Source of the DNA: Nostoc sp. C052
GTDB lineage: Bacteria; Cyanobacteriota; Cyanobacteriia; Cyanobacteriales; Nostocaceae
Reading direction: 5' to 3'
Length of the DNA: 64,000 bases
NCBI RefSeq assembly: GCF_013393905.1
Contig: NZ_CP040272.1
Span: 7,511,501 to 7,575,500 of the forward strand
Shown: positions 8,201-15,866 of the stretch, piece after piece
Numbering within the stretch: position 1 is the stretch's first letter
Layout: each line of letters opens with the position of its first letter
Notes under the pieces: model-generated
What the model saw: only the letters and a program-made list of their open reading frames with translations
Database searches by the model: none
Told to the model about the DNA's origin: nothing
Translations under genes and position numbers: made by a program

Positions 8201-11105
8201 GGTTACTAGCAGATGTAATTTCTGCTTGTCCCACTGTTTTATATTCGACTTGATTTTTTGGTGTTCGGCTACCTTCAACTAATTGCGTGACGCTGCTATA
8301 TTTAATCTGCTGTAATTCTACCCGCACCCGTTGACCTGTTATCGGTTTTCCTGTCGGGTCAGTAACAATCACTTCAATGGGAAAAGCCTTGCCAGCATCG
8401 GCGATGAAATTACTTTTTAACCCGATGAGGCGATTACTTGGTAAAGCGGTAAAAGTTTTGGAATTGGCTACAGACAAATTAGAAACATCTGCAACTTGCA
8501 CATCCACCTGATAAGTCATAGGATATGGTAAATCATTAACCACATTCACAGTTTGACTACTTTTACCATTAGCATCTAGCTGGGCATTAGTTTGCAAGAC
8601 ATCACTAGATATACTAGGAGTTTCCTCTGGCCATAACCACTGCCTACCAAAAGTAAATTCTTCCCAACCTTTAGGAACAAAATTTGCTTGCTGGCGAGTG
8701 ATAAAATATTTTGCTTCTCCACCTTCTACAGGTGCGCCAAACAAATAATTGCTTGTAGCATTAATATTAACTTTCTCGTCAATAAGAGCAAATTCTTTAT
8801 CTAAGTTAAGTTCGACTTTAAAATTCGGTGGCTTAAACTCAGCTACCCGAAACTCTCCAGAAATTTCTTGTCCATTCTTGCCCTTCGCCTGGATTGTATA
8901 GTAGCCTAAGCGCTGAGTATTTTTGATTGGCAATTCTAGAGAAAATGTGCCAAATTCATTTGTGGTTTGTGTTCCTAAGCCGGTTTTTTGCCCATCAGGA
9001 TTTACCAAAGTTAATTGGTAAGCAGCATTTTTATCTTGCTGAATTGTGCCATTTTGTAAGAAGTCTGCGAAACCAGTCAACCAAGCTTTTTCACCTGGTT
9101 GATACAATTGTCTATCCGAAAAAATTACCCCACGTGATTCAGGTTTAGCATCTTGCCAACCTGCATCAATACCATAGCCATAAACGCCGCTGTATTCTTC
9201 AGTTCTAGCGAATGCCCAATCTTGATTTTCACGGGCAATTACTAATAGTTGTGGTGATTTACTAGAGCTTTCATTCCCAGAATAACATTGCTGTAATCCT
9301 TCACGAACAATTCTGAAAATTCCATTGTCATCAGTTTTACCAGTTGCACAAGGTACTGCTTCGGGGCGAGATTTTGCTTGTAACTTTGATTGATAAATTT
9401 CAACAACAGCCGTTTTAACTGGTGAACCATCTGTAAGATGATTGACGCGAATTAACCCTGACTCAGGAAACCACTGCGTAAATACGCCCAAATTTGTCAA
9501 TTCAACTAAGCCATAAGTCGTAGGTTCTCGCCACAGTTCTTTACCATTCTCCTGATATTTATTCGTGCGGGCTTGGACTCCATAAGCTAACATTCCCGTA
9601 GCTGCATTAATTTTTTCCCGCAGAGGAACAGCAATATCAACTGATTGATTTTTTTTACCTGATACCTGAAAGCTTTGCCATTCAGAAGGTTGTGGTAATA
9701 AATCACTACCATTATTAAAATAAACTAAATCTGTCGGCTTAACTACTCGATAAGCGGCTTTATATTTAGATTCTGGCAGATTTCCCATACTAATATTTAG
9801 CTGTAAATCTTTACTTGTGGGGAAAATATTCAAATCTGATGGCACCCAGATATCCCCAGCTAAATCTCCAGTATCATATTTAAGTGTTAGAGGTTTACCC
9901 AAAGTCTGCCCAAATTTATCTTTGAGATTCCCGCCGATAGTAATTGTATAAGTCTTGGCAGGTTCTAGCGCATAAGGATTGATGCCGACAATTTTATCTT
10001 CATCATTGATTTGGATAATTCTCGCAATATCTTTTGGTGCGGGATTAATTGTAATATTTTCTTTAGCTGAATCTGGCAATAAAACATTATTAAATTCTAG
10101 CTGCGGACTACCTTTGAGAAATCTTCCAAAAGTTCCCCCTGAATCTGGCTGTCCGTAAAAGTTAATTTTCTGAAACGCCAAAGGCGAATAAGTTGCTAAC
10201 TTAGTAGCAAATTCTTTCTCTGTCGGTAGATTGCCATAAGCTGGGCGTATTCCAGGAGAAAATACCAGGCGATAACGGGTTGCTTTTTCGAGATTTTCTT
10301 GGGGGATGAGGTTATAAATCCAATTGCGTGCTGAAGGGTCAAATTTTTCTAAAGGGTCTTCTTCATTTTTTAATGGTTTTTCTTCTTTGTTTAATTCGAC
10401 TTTGAAACCTATACCATTGTTTTTTTCTTCAGGGATTAACTGTAAATGTTCTTGTACAGAATTTAAATCTAATTCGACATTGGAAGTAAACTGTAACTTC
10501 TGTTGTAAATCAATTGGTTCAATATCAGCTTTTTCAATGGGATTGACACCGGGTAAATTGGTCAGGTTGATAGATTCGGTATTGAAAGTCCAAGGTAAAT
10601 CTTTATCTAGGCGATGATTTTTTAAGTCTGCTAAACCCGCTTTGAGGGTGACTTGAAATCTTGTCGCTATTGGCAAGGCTTTATCAGCTTGAAAACCCAC
10701 CATACGCGGTGTTAAAAAGCGAAATTGACCGGGTAAAGGCGGCCAAAGGGCAAATTTTTGTAATAATTGTTGCTGTTCTGGGCTATCAAGGCTTTCAACT
10801 GGGATTAAAGCTTCTTTAAAACGGATGCGGATTTGGTTAAGAGGTTTGGCATCCCCAATGGGACTAATTTGTTCAATCCAGTCTGGTAATTTTGGTGGTA
10901 TGATTGGAGAGACTACTGGGAGTTGTTCTTTGGTTGAGTTGATACCAAAGAAGTTACACCCGGTCATTGCTAGTGTAAATGTAAAGAGCAGAATAAACTG
11001 TATTGTTCTCTTGCGATGTGAGATTTTTTTTAAGGAACCGCCGAGGAAGCCGAAGAAGAAATGGAGAATTTTATAGTGAAAACGGAGTAAAAATCTAATA
11101 ATCAT
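5274..11105 (-). CDS. Alpha-2-macroglobulin-like lipoprotein without thioester motif
   Basis: The 1943-residue protein is of the size and layout of bacterial alpha-2-macroglobulins (E. coli YfhM/YfaS type). After a basic N-terminus and a hydrophobic segment a lipobox LAMTGC places the lipidated Cys at residue 50. MG-type beta domains follow, with the MG-characteristic GVIFSDRQLYQPGEKAW and DLTTWRVMAVATDG stretches and a C-terminal alpha-alpha-toroid-like region. Where thioester members have a CxEQ motif (about residue 1455) this protein reads LPFTEPAASQLI, so covalent protease trapping is not expected. It is divergent from pbpC (335 bp spacer), the partner of bacterial A2Ms in other phyla; a role in protecting or monitoring the cell wall is inferred. 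A dispersed repeat is inserted in frame near residue 1410. Confidence 0.93.
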   Translation of the reverse strand: MIIRFLLRFHYKILHFFFGFLGGSLKKISHRKRTIQFILLFTFTLAMTGCNFFGINSTKEQLPVVSPIIPPKLPDWIEQISPIGDAKPLNQIRIRFKEALIPVESLDSPEQQQLLQKFALWPPLPGQFRFLTPRMVGFQADKALPIATRFQVTLKAGLADLKNHRLDKDLPWTFNTESINLTNLPGVNPIEKADIEPIDLQQKLQFTSNVELDLNSVQEHLQLIPEEKNNGIGFKVELNKEEKPLKNEEDPLEKFDPSARNWIYNLIPQENLEKATRYRLVFSPGIRPAYGNLPTEKEFATKLATYSPLAFQKINFYGQPDSGGTFGRFLKGSPQLEFNNVLLPDSAKENITINPAPKDIARIIQINDEDKIVGINPYALEPAKTYTITIGGNLKDKFGQTLGKPLTLKYDTGDLAGDIWVPSDLNIFPTSKDLQLNISMGNLPESKYKAAYRVVKPTDLVYFNNGSDLLPQPSEWQSFQVSGKKNQSVDIAVPLREKINAATGMLAYGVQARTNKYQENGKELWREPTTYGLVELTNLGVFTQWFPESGLIRVNHLTDGSPVKTAVVEIYQSKLQAKSRPEAVPCATGKTDDNGIFRIVREGLQQCYSGNESSSKSPQLLVIARENQDWAFARTEEYSGVYGYGIDAGWQDAKPESRGVIFSDRQLYQPGEKAWLTGFADFLQNGTIQQDKNAAYQLTLVNPDGQKTGLGTQTTNEFGTFSLELPIKNTQRLGYYTIQAKGKNGQEISGEFRVAEFKPPNFKVELNLDKEFALIDEKVNINATSNYLFGAPVEGGEAKYFITRQQANFVPKGWEEFTFGRQWLWPEETPSISSDVLQTNAQLDANGKSSQTVNVVNDLPYPMTYQVDVQVADVSNLSVANSKTFTALPSNRLIGLKSNFIADAGKAFPIEVIVTDPTGKPITGQRVRVELQQIKYSSVTQLVEGSRTPKNQVEYKTVGQAEITSASNPQSVNLTAPESASYRIRVNFSDAKSELSATDLQIWATGGNSVFWGSKEKDVLEVKLDKKEFKPGETATALIQSPYPEAELYFAVIKDKPLYQQIIKVQGGAPQIQFQVTPEMLPNAAIEAVLVRQGKPINQVEAGSLDNLVKIGFTPFKVKLEDKYLKLQVKPVQASLEPGAEETVQLELKDNQGNPTKGQFTVMVVNEAVLQLSGYRPPDLVDTVYAEQTISTRFNDNRADVILQAQDVAKPKGWGYGGGFSTGAANTRTRTDFQALAYYNGSVLTDANGNAQITFKLPDDLTTWRVMAVATDGNLRFGNGDATFITTKPLLTNAILPQFARPGDRILAGLSVTNNTGNPGNLSINGELSGTVKFADKNPTATSLQTKAESATHAYRFPMVADSVGVGKVRFTTQLNGTAADAFEVPLEIKPIEITEQVVETGVIPPTPLTKGGDNVKIPLNVDKNTFPDAGGLDIQLASTLITEIKAPAKQVLEDDDLPFTEPAASQLIIAANLQTISQKYGQTFAEFNPSQQASQAIEKLQKLQIADGGFAAFPGQEKSDPWVSSYAGESLAKASQVFPNLVDSAMVSRLKAYLQKVLANPGEYDFCKQILCKRQLQFNALISLAELGDKRNTFLADIYEQRNNFDVVTQIKLARYLSQFPEWQDESQQLVNKLQQNIYETGRTAVVSLPGNWGWMSSSTTTQAQALRLFIAKQSKPEVIDKLFQSLLALRRDGTWQTNYNNAQALTALVEYSQLQPTPPNFFATVELAGNKLGENRFNGYQNPSLQLNVPMNKLPRGRNDLTLQKSGNGTLHYLVAYNYRLQGNQPGRFNGLRITREISQVNQEKVLQKTGLYAFDKPLTLASGQVFDIGLEIIADHPVDHLVIKDPLPSGFEAVDASFQTATAALQAKADSWELGFKNVYRDRIIAYTDHLEPGVYSLHYLVRSVTPGTFSWPGAEVHLQYAPEEFGRTAESKLVVEDKS
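6865..6896. repeat. Dispersed G-run/C-run repeat inserted in frame in the A2M gene
   Basis: C-run and G-run blocks (CCCCCCC TTTCGTAA GGGGGG TTGGGGGG) form an imperfect palindrome of a type normally found between cyanobacterial genes. Here it lies inside the A2M coding frame and encodes IPPTPLTKGG on the minus strand, without breaking the frame. Confidence 0.75.
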
Positions 11106-11440
11106 ATTTTTAGTAATTAAAAATTCATCAACTATAACGAATAAAAGTTTGCATTACCTTATGTATTGGGCAATGTCAAGGCTAATAGCAGTATGACTAG
11201 TTAGTTCCAAAATTTGAATTTAACTATGTTTATTTATATTGATAACTAACTCAGTGTGATTGTTCCAAAAAATAACTACAATTCTTAACTATAAAGAAGT
11301 ATTTAAATTTCGCAAACATTAATTTATATCTGTTAAGTTAGTAATTATAAATTATTAAGTATTTGATATATTTACTGATGTAGATACAAGTAAGTCTGCG
11401 GGAAAGTTAAGGTAAGTTTTCTTAGACAGGGTATTCCCTG
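11106..11440. promoter_or_regulatory. Divergent promoter region between A2M and pbpC
   Basis: This 335-bp, strongly AT-rich spacer separates the starts of two divergent genes and must hold both promoters. I see no convincing operator or RNA structure. The pbpC start ATG at 11441 has no strong Shine-Dalgarno sequence. Confidence 0.5.
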
Positions 11441-13735
11441 ATGAAACTAGTTTCACGATCGCTACTCAAACTTAAGCACAGTAGCAAAGTTATCCTGGCT
11501 GTGCTGCTAATCTGCTTGATTATACGTTTACTGCCCTATTTTGCGCCTGTTCGGGCCGCAGATATTGCCCAAAATCAGTTGGCAATGCAATTTAGCGATC
11601 GCAATGGTTTACCATTAGGAACACTACTCACTCGTGACCAAGAGCATACATCAGTAGTACCACTAAATCAAGTTTCGCCCCAGTTTATCCATGCTATTTT
11701 AGCCGCCGAAGATGGCAACTTTTACCATCATGGCGCGTTGGATATGAAAGCTATTATCCGTGCTGCTAAAGAAGCCATCCACGCAAAACGAATTGTTTCC
11801 GGTGCTTCCACTATTACTATGCAGTTGGCGCGGATGTTAGATCCAGTGCCTCGTAGTTTCTCTGGTAAAATACAAGAAATTTGGCTGTCTTGGCGATTAG
11901 CAGCAGGGATGAATAAGGATGAAATTCTGGCTGCATATATCAATCGGTTGCCAATGGGAGGGAATATATATGGTGTGGAAGCAGCCGCACGGATTTATTT
12001 TTCTATCCCAGCGAGTGAATTGAATCTTGCTCAAGCTAGTTTGTTAGCTGCTATTCCCAATAATCCCACATACTTTAATCCTTATGAACATTGGGAACGG
12101 TTGAAGCAGCGACAAAAATATGTCCTTAATCGGATGGTACAGGAAAAGTATATTAGTGAGGCTAACGCAGCCCGAACACACACCGAAAAGGTTGTGTTTC
12201 AATCTCGCCAGCGGGGAATTATCGCCGCACCACACTTTTTATTTTGGTTAGCCAATCAGTTTGATAAAACGCAAACAGAACAAAATTCCCCCATTCGCAC
12301 AACTATAAATCGCCCTTTGCAACAGTTTGTCGAAGCGCAGTTACAACAGGTAATTTCTTCTCTTGCCGCTAACAATGTCCATGATGCAGCGGCGTTGGTG
12401 ATTGATAATCACACTGGGGAAGTTTTGGCTTATGTCGGTTCACCTGATTACTTTAATGAAGCCAAACTGGGACGCAATGATGGAGTGCAAGCGTTACGTC
12501 AACCAGGTTCTACCCTCAAGCCTTTTGTCTATGAATTAGCTTTAGAAAAAGGTTTAATTCGTCCAAATACCATTCTGGCAGATGTACCTGCCCATTACGC
12601 TATTCCCGGTGCGAAACTTTATAGCCCAACCGATTACACCGAAAAGTTTCTTGGCCCTGTGCGGGTACGAATCGCTTTAGCAAATTCTTTAAATGTCCCG
12701 GCAGTGAGGGTGTTAGAGAAAGTAGGTGTGGAAACTTTCTTAGAACGGCTGCATCAACTGGGATTTGAACACCTCAATCAAACTCCAGAACATTATGGTT
12801 TGGGTTTGACTCTTGGTAGTGGTGAAGTCAGTCTCTGGGAGTTAGCCCACGCCTACCTGACCATAGCACGATTTGGAGATGCGACTCCTTTAGTAAGCAC
12901 ATTTTCTAATTCCGCAATCCCTAGAGACGCGATGAATCGCGTCTCTACAAGAATTTGGCAATTGATTACCAACATACTTAGTGACAACCATGCTCGTGCA
13001 ACGGCTTTTGGTGTAAACTCGGTATTAAATTTACCCTTTCCTTCGGCTGTTAAAACTGGCACTTCTTCCAATTTTCGCGATACTTGGACGGTTGGCTTCA
13101 CTACAGATTACACCGTCGCTACATGGGTAGGAAATTTCAACGGTGAACCGATGCGTCAGGTTTCAGGTGTGACAGGCGCAGCACCCTTGTGGAATCGGAT
13201 TATGTTACATCTGCACGAACATCAAGAACCAGAAGGTTTTCCGCCTCCAGAAGGTTTAGTGCAATTACCTGTTTGTGCAGTTTCAGGGTTACGACCAACA
13301 CCAGATTGTACCTCAGTGGTGCAGGAATATTTCTATCCAGAAGATAAAAATAATTACGAAGGTGAAAATCAGTTCGATTTGCCGCCGGAGTATGATGAAT
13401 GGTTGGCGAAACAACAGCAATCAACTTTTACTGCTAATAATTTGAGAATTTTATCTCCCCATCATGGGGATTTATTCTTAGTGTATCCAGGTGAAGAAGC
13501 GAAGCAGAAACTTGAATTTAAGTTAGTAGGAAATAAATCTGCGCCTGTGGAGTGGTGGCTGAATGGTGAAAAGTTAGATACCAAATCAGCTAATTCTTTA
13601 TTTTGGTATTTGCGTCCTGGAAAATGGACTTTAGAGGCGAGAAGTGGTGAAATGAGTGACAAGGTGAGTTTTCAGGTGGAGTTAGCTAGTCTTAAACCTA
13701 CGCGTCGAGGATTTTCTCTTAGTAATTCCCATTAA
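11441..13735 (+). CDS. pbpC: Penicillin-binding protein 1C (bifunctional peptidoglycan synthase)
   Basis: The 764-residue class A PBP has an N-terminal membrane anchor (about residues 16-33). A GT51 glycosyltransferase follows, with catalytic Glu in AAEDGNFYHHGALD (E90) and GASTITMQLARML. The transpeptidase carries S357-T-L-K360, S416-L-N418 and K538-T-G-T. A C-terminal domain after about residue 640, with a Cys pair (LPVCAVSGLRPTPDC), matches the BiPBP_C domain typical of PBP1C. It polymerises and crosslinks peptidoglycan on the periplasmic side. The divergent A2M neighbour fits the known pbpC-A2M association. Codons around residues 495-502 (RDAMNRVS) come from an inserted palindromic repeat. 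Confidence 0.95.
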   Translation: MKLVSRSLLKLKHSSKVILAVLLICLIIRLLPYFAPVRAADIAQNQLAMQFSDRNGLPLGTLLTRDQEHTSVVPLNQVSPQFIHAILAAEDGNFYHHGALDMKAIIRAAKEAIHAKRIVSGASTITMQLARMLDPVPRSFSGKIQEIWLSWRLAAGMNKDEILAAYINRLPMGGNIYGVEAAARIYFSIPASELNLAQASLLAAIPNNPTYFNPYEHWERLKQRQKYVLNRMVQEKYISEANAARTHTEKVVFQSRQRGIIAAPHFLFWLANQFDKTQTEQNSPIRTTINRPLQQFVEAQLQQVISSLAANNVHDAAALVIDNHTGEVLAYVGSPDYFNEAKLGRNDGVQALRQPGSTLKPFVYELALEKGLIRPNTILADVPAHYAIPGAKLYSPTDYTEKFLGPVRVRIALANSLNVPAVRVLEKVGVETFLERLHQLGFEHLNQTPEHYGLGLTLGSGEVSLWELAHAYLTIARFGDATPLVSTFSNSAIPRDAMNRVSTRIWQLITNILSDNHARATAFGVNSVLNLPFPSAVKTGTSSNFRDTWTVGFTTDYTVATWVGNFNGEPMRQVSGVTGAAPLWNRIMLHLHEHQEPEGFPPPEGLVQLPVCAVSGLRPTPDCTSVVQEYFYPEDKNNYEGENQFDLPPEYDEWLAKQQQSTFTANNLRILSPHHGDLFLVYPGEEAKQKLEFKLVGNKSAPVEWWLNGEKLDTKSANSLFWYLRPGKWTLEARSGEMSDKVSFQVELASLKPTRRGFSLSNSH
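12922..12947. repeat. Palindromic repeat inside pbpC coding sequence
   Basis: A 26-bp near-perfect palindrome (arms TAGAGACGCGAT / ATCGCGTCTCTA, centre GA) lies in frame in pbpC. Its core recurs in the intergenic spacer at 15835-15854, so it is a dispersed element rather than ancestral coding sequence. Confidence 0.8.
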
Positions 13736-13740
13736 AAAAA

Positions 13741-13755
13741 GCGGGAGTTACCCGC
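13741..13755. terminator. Short GC hairpin after pbpC
   Basis: GCGGG-AGTTA-CCCGC forms a 5-bp stem starting 6 bases after the pbpC stop codon. The T-run is on the opposite strand (A7 precedes the stem), so it is a weak terminator candidate for pbpC. Confidence 0.35.
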
Positions 13756-13927
13756 CTAGTTCCGTTAAACAGTTTGATCAGCTAACTATTGCACATCAGA
13801 TTGACAAATCTATTGCAAAATTGTGTCAAAGATGTTAATGCAAAATGTAATAATTGGAGTTGGTATATTGAGAGCGATCGCAGTCTGCAATGTAATATAA
13901 GCCTTGGTAGACTAACAAACTCAAACC

Positions 13928-14695
13928 ATGACTCAGCAACCAACTGATCTAGACAATAAAGCTGTATTTGAGCAGTTGTGGGAGATTACAAAAGAACTCC
14001 GTCAAAAACTACAGGCTCGTTTTCAGTTACATCCAGACCCTTCTGTAGAAAATTTACAGCAATACAGCAGTCTTGATGGCAATATGAAGGGTTCACTGAC
14101 TGCTTTTTCCGGCGAAGAAATTGACTGGCTAGTGCATTCGTGGCTAGGAAACCCTGAGAATTCCAACTTTAGCACTATGCGGCTCACCACTTGGTTAAAG
14201 TCGCATATTCAGGTTCCTCATTTGGCCTTTGAGTTTGGCACACTTCCAAATATTTTCTTTTATATAGATTACATCCCCCGAACTGAGCTTTTAACCGATT
14301 TGGCATATCTCGATCGCTATTATGAGCCAGTTAACCCAACATTCTTAAAGTTACAGGAAGATTCACGCCTCAAGGTATTTACCAGCAAAAGTGCCTATAT
14401 TCGTCTATTTCAATCGCCTGTTAGCTTGTGCTACACAGGTGCGCCTACTTTTGAAACCCTCGAACTAACTCGCACACTTGCACACGAAACACTTGATCGC
14501 TGGCTTACTTGGGTAGATGCAGCTGAACCAGTGCCAAAAGATGCAAGGGAGGCTCTAGCCACTCGTGATTTAGCCCTCCGCCGAATCAGTGCAGAACGCG
14601 ATCCAGGTAATAAATTTGCCGCGCAGATATTTGGTTCGGAATTAACAGATAGACTTGTGCGATCGCTCTGGGGTGGCGATCGAATTAATCATTAG
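13928..14695 (+). CDS. Red chlorophyll catabolite reductase-like protein (bilin-reductase fold)
   Basis: The 255-residue protein has no transit or signal peptide. From memory of plant RCCR, the run of segments LTTWLKSHIQVPHLAFEFG, FYIDYIPRTELLTDLAYLDRY, SAYIRLFQSPVS and FAAQIFGSELTDRLVRSL aligns in order with Arabidopsis RCCR. The acidic residues equivalent to its catalytic Glu154 and Asp291 appear present as E102 and D225. Plant RCCR reduces a linear tetrapyrrole with ferredoxin; the cyanobacterial substrate is unknown. The gene is followed after 39 bp by a nitrilase-fold gene and then an aldehyde dehydrogenase on the same strand, a possible operon. HIP1-type GCGATCGC lies at both ends. Confidence 0.75.
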   Translation: MTQQPTDLDNKAVFEQLWEITKELRQKLQARFQLHPDPSVENLQQYSSLDGNMKGSLTAFSGEEIDWLVHSWLGNPENSNFSTMRLTTWLKSHIQVPHLAFEFGTLPNIFFYIDYIPRTELLTDLAYLDRYYEPVNPTFLKLQEDSRLKVFTSKSAYIRLFQSPVSLCYTGAPTFETLELTRTLAHETLDRWLTWVDAAEPVPKDAREALATRDLALRRISAERDPGNKFAAQIFGSELTDRLVRSLWGGDRINH

Positions 14696-14696
14696 T

Positions 14697-14733
14697 CATT
14701 GGTCATTTGTCCTTTGTCCTTAGTCCCATACCC
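14697..14733. repeat. Heptameric STRR-type repeat
   Basis: Degenerate 7-bp units of the form GTCATTG / GTCCTTT / GTCCTTA run from the stop of the RCCR-like gene to the next start. It is the common cyanobacterial short tandem repeat type, and shows that the upstream in-frame codons of the next ORF are not coding. Confidence 0.75.
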
Positions 14734-14734
14734 T

Positions 14735-15769
14735 ATGTCCACTAATCTAGAATCATTCCGCGCTTTAGCACTGCAAGTTACCTGTCATGCAGTCAACCAA
14801 ACCAGCGATCGCCACGAAGCGCGATCGCTCATGCAAAACTCCATCAACCGTCTAGCTCAACAAATTGCTGCTAGTATCGCTTTCATTGGCTTTGATTGTC
14901 GTTTAATTGTACTGCCAGAATATTTCCTGACCGGTTTCCCGATGGGAGATACTCTTGCAGGGTGGGCAGAAAAAGCCTGTATAGAAATGGCTGGTGCTGA
15001 ATATGAAGCCTTGGGTAAAATTGCCCAAAAACATAAAATCTTTTTAGCTGGTAACGCCTACGAAGTTGACCCCAATTTTCCCGGATTGTACTTTCAAACC
15101 TGCTTTATTCTTGACCCTTCTGGCTCAATCGTCTTGCGGTATCGGCGGCTAAATTCCTTATTTGCTCCCACACCCCATGATGTTTGGGATAAATATCTTG
15201 ACTGCTATGGTTTGGAAGGAGTTTTCCCCGTTGCTAAAACGGAGATCGGTAATTTGGCAGCTTTAGCATCAGAAGAAATTTTGTATCCAGAAGTAGCGCG
15301 GTGTCTGGCGATGCGAGGAGCAGAGATTTTTGTCCATTCCACCTCGGAAGTATACAACAAAAACCTCACCCCTAAAGACGCAGCAAAAATCACTCGTGCC
15401 GTCGAAAATCTGGCTTATGTAGTTTCAGCTAATACCGCAGGCATCGCTAATATTGCCATCCCCATTGCTTCTGCTGATGGTGGCTCTAAAATTATTGATC
15501 ATCGCGGCATCGTAGTAGCAGAGACAGGTACAGGCGAGAGCATGGCAGCATTTGCAGAGATTGATTTAGCAGCATTACGCCGCGATCGCCGCCGACCAGG
15601 GTTAAATAATTTACTTTCCCGCCAACGCTTTGAACTATACGCCGAAAGTTATCACCAATCACACTTTTACCCAGCTAATACTATGCTGGAAACAGAAGTA
15701 GACCGCAAACACTTCCTGCAAACACAGCAAGCTACCATTGAGCGCTTAAGCCAATTAGGCATAATTTAG
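14735..15769 (+). CDS. Nitrilase-fold protein lacking catalytic Cys and Lys
   Basis: The start at 14735 is chosen because the upstream in-frame ATG (14699) lies in a heptamer repeat. The 344-residue product has the carbon-nitrogen hydrolase fold: the catalytic Glu region VLPEYFLTGF (E62), the Lys-loop region LRYRRLNSLFAPTPHDVW and the Cys-elbow region LAALASEEILYPEVARCLAMRGAE. In active members these carry Glu-Lys-Cys. Here the Lys position reads Arg (R137/R138) and the Cys position reads Ser (S179), so ordinary amide hydrolysis is not expected. It may be a pseudo-enzyme or use altered chemistry. It lies between an RCCR-like gene and an aldehyde dehydrogenase. Confidence 0.8.
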   Translation: MSTNLESFRALALQVTCHAVNQTSDRHEARSLMQNSINRLAQQIAASIAFIGFDCRLIVLPEYFLTGFPMGDTLAGWAEKACIEMAGAEYEALGKIAQKHKIFLAGNAYEVDPNFPGLYFQTCFILDPSGSIVLRYRRLNSLFAPTPHDVWDKYLDCYGLEGVFPVAKTEIGNLAALASEEILYPEVARCLAMRGAEIFVHSTSEVYNKNLTPKDAAKITRAVENLAYVVSANTAGIANIAIPIASADGGSKIIDHRGIVVAETGTGESMAAFAEIDLAALRRDRRRPGLNNLLSRQRFELYAESYHQSHFYPANTMLETEVDRKHFLQTQQATIERLSQLGII

Positions 15770-15834
15770 GCATAATTTGAATTTGGGCATTAAGTAAGCA
15801 TCGAAATATAAAAAATAACTCCCAATTCTTGTAC

Positions 15835-15854
15835 AGACGCGATGAATCGCGTCT
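15835..15854. repeat. Dispersed palindrome, intergenic copy
   Basis: AGACGCGAT GA ATCGCGTCT is the same palindrome core as the one inserted in pbpC at 12922-12947. It lies 12 bases before the aldehyde dehydrogenase start. Confidence 0.75.
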
Positions 15855-15866
15855 CTCCTCCCTCCA

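Noticed and set aside
11106..11440. Riboswitch upstream of pbpC or A2M
   Set aside because: No conserved aptamer motif or stable hairpin is visible in this AT-rich spacer.
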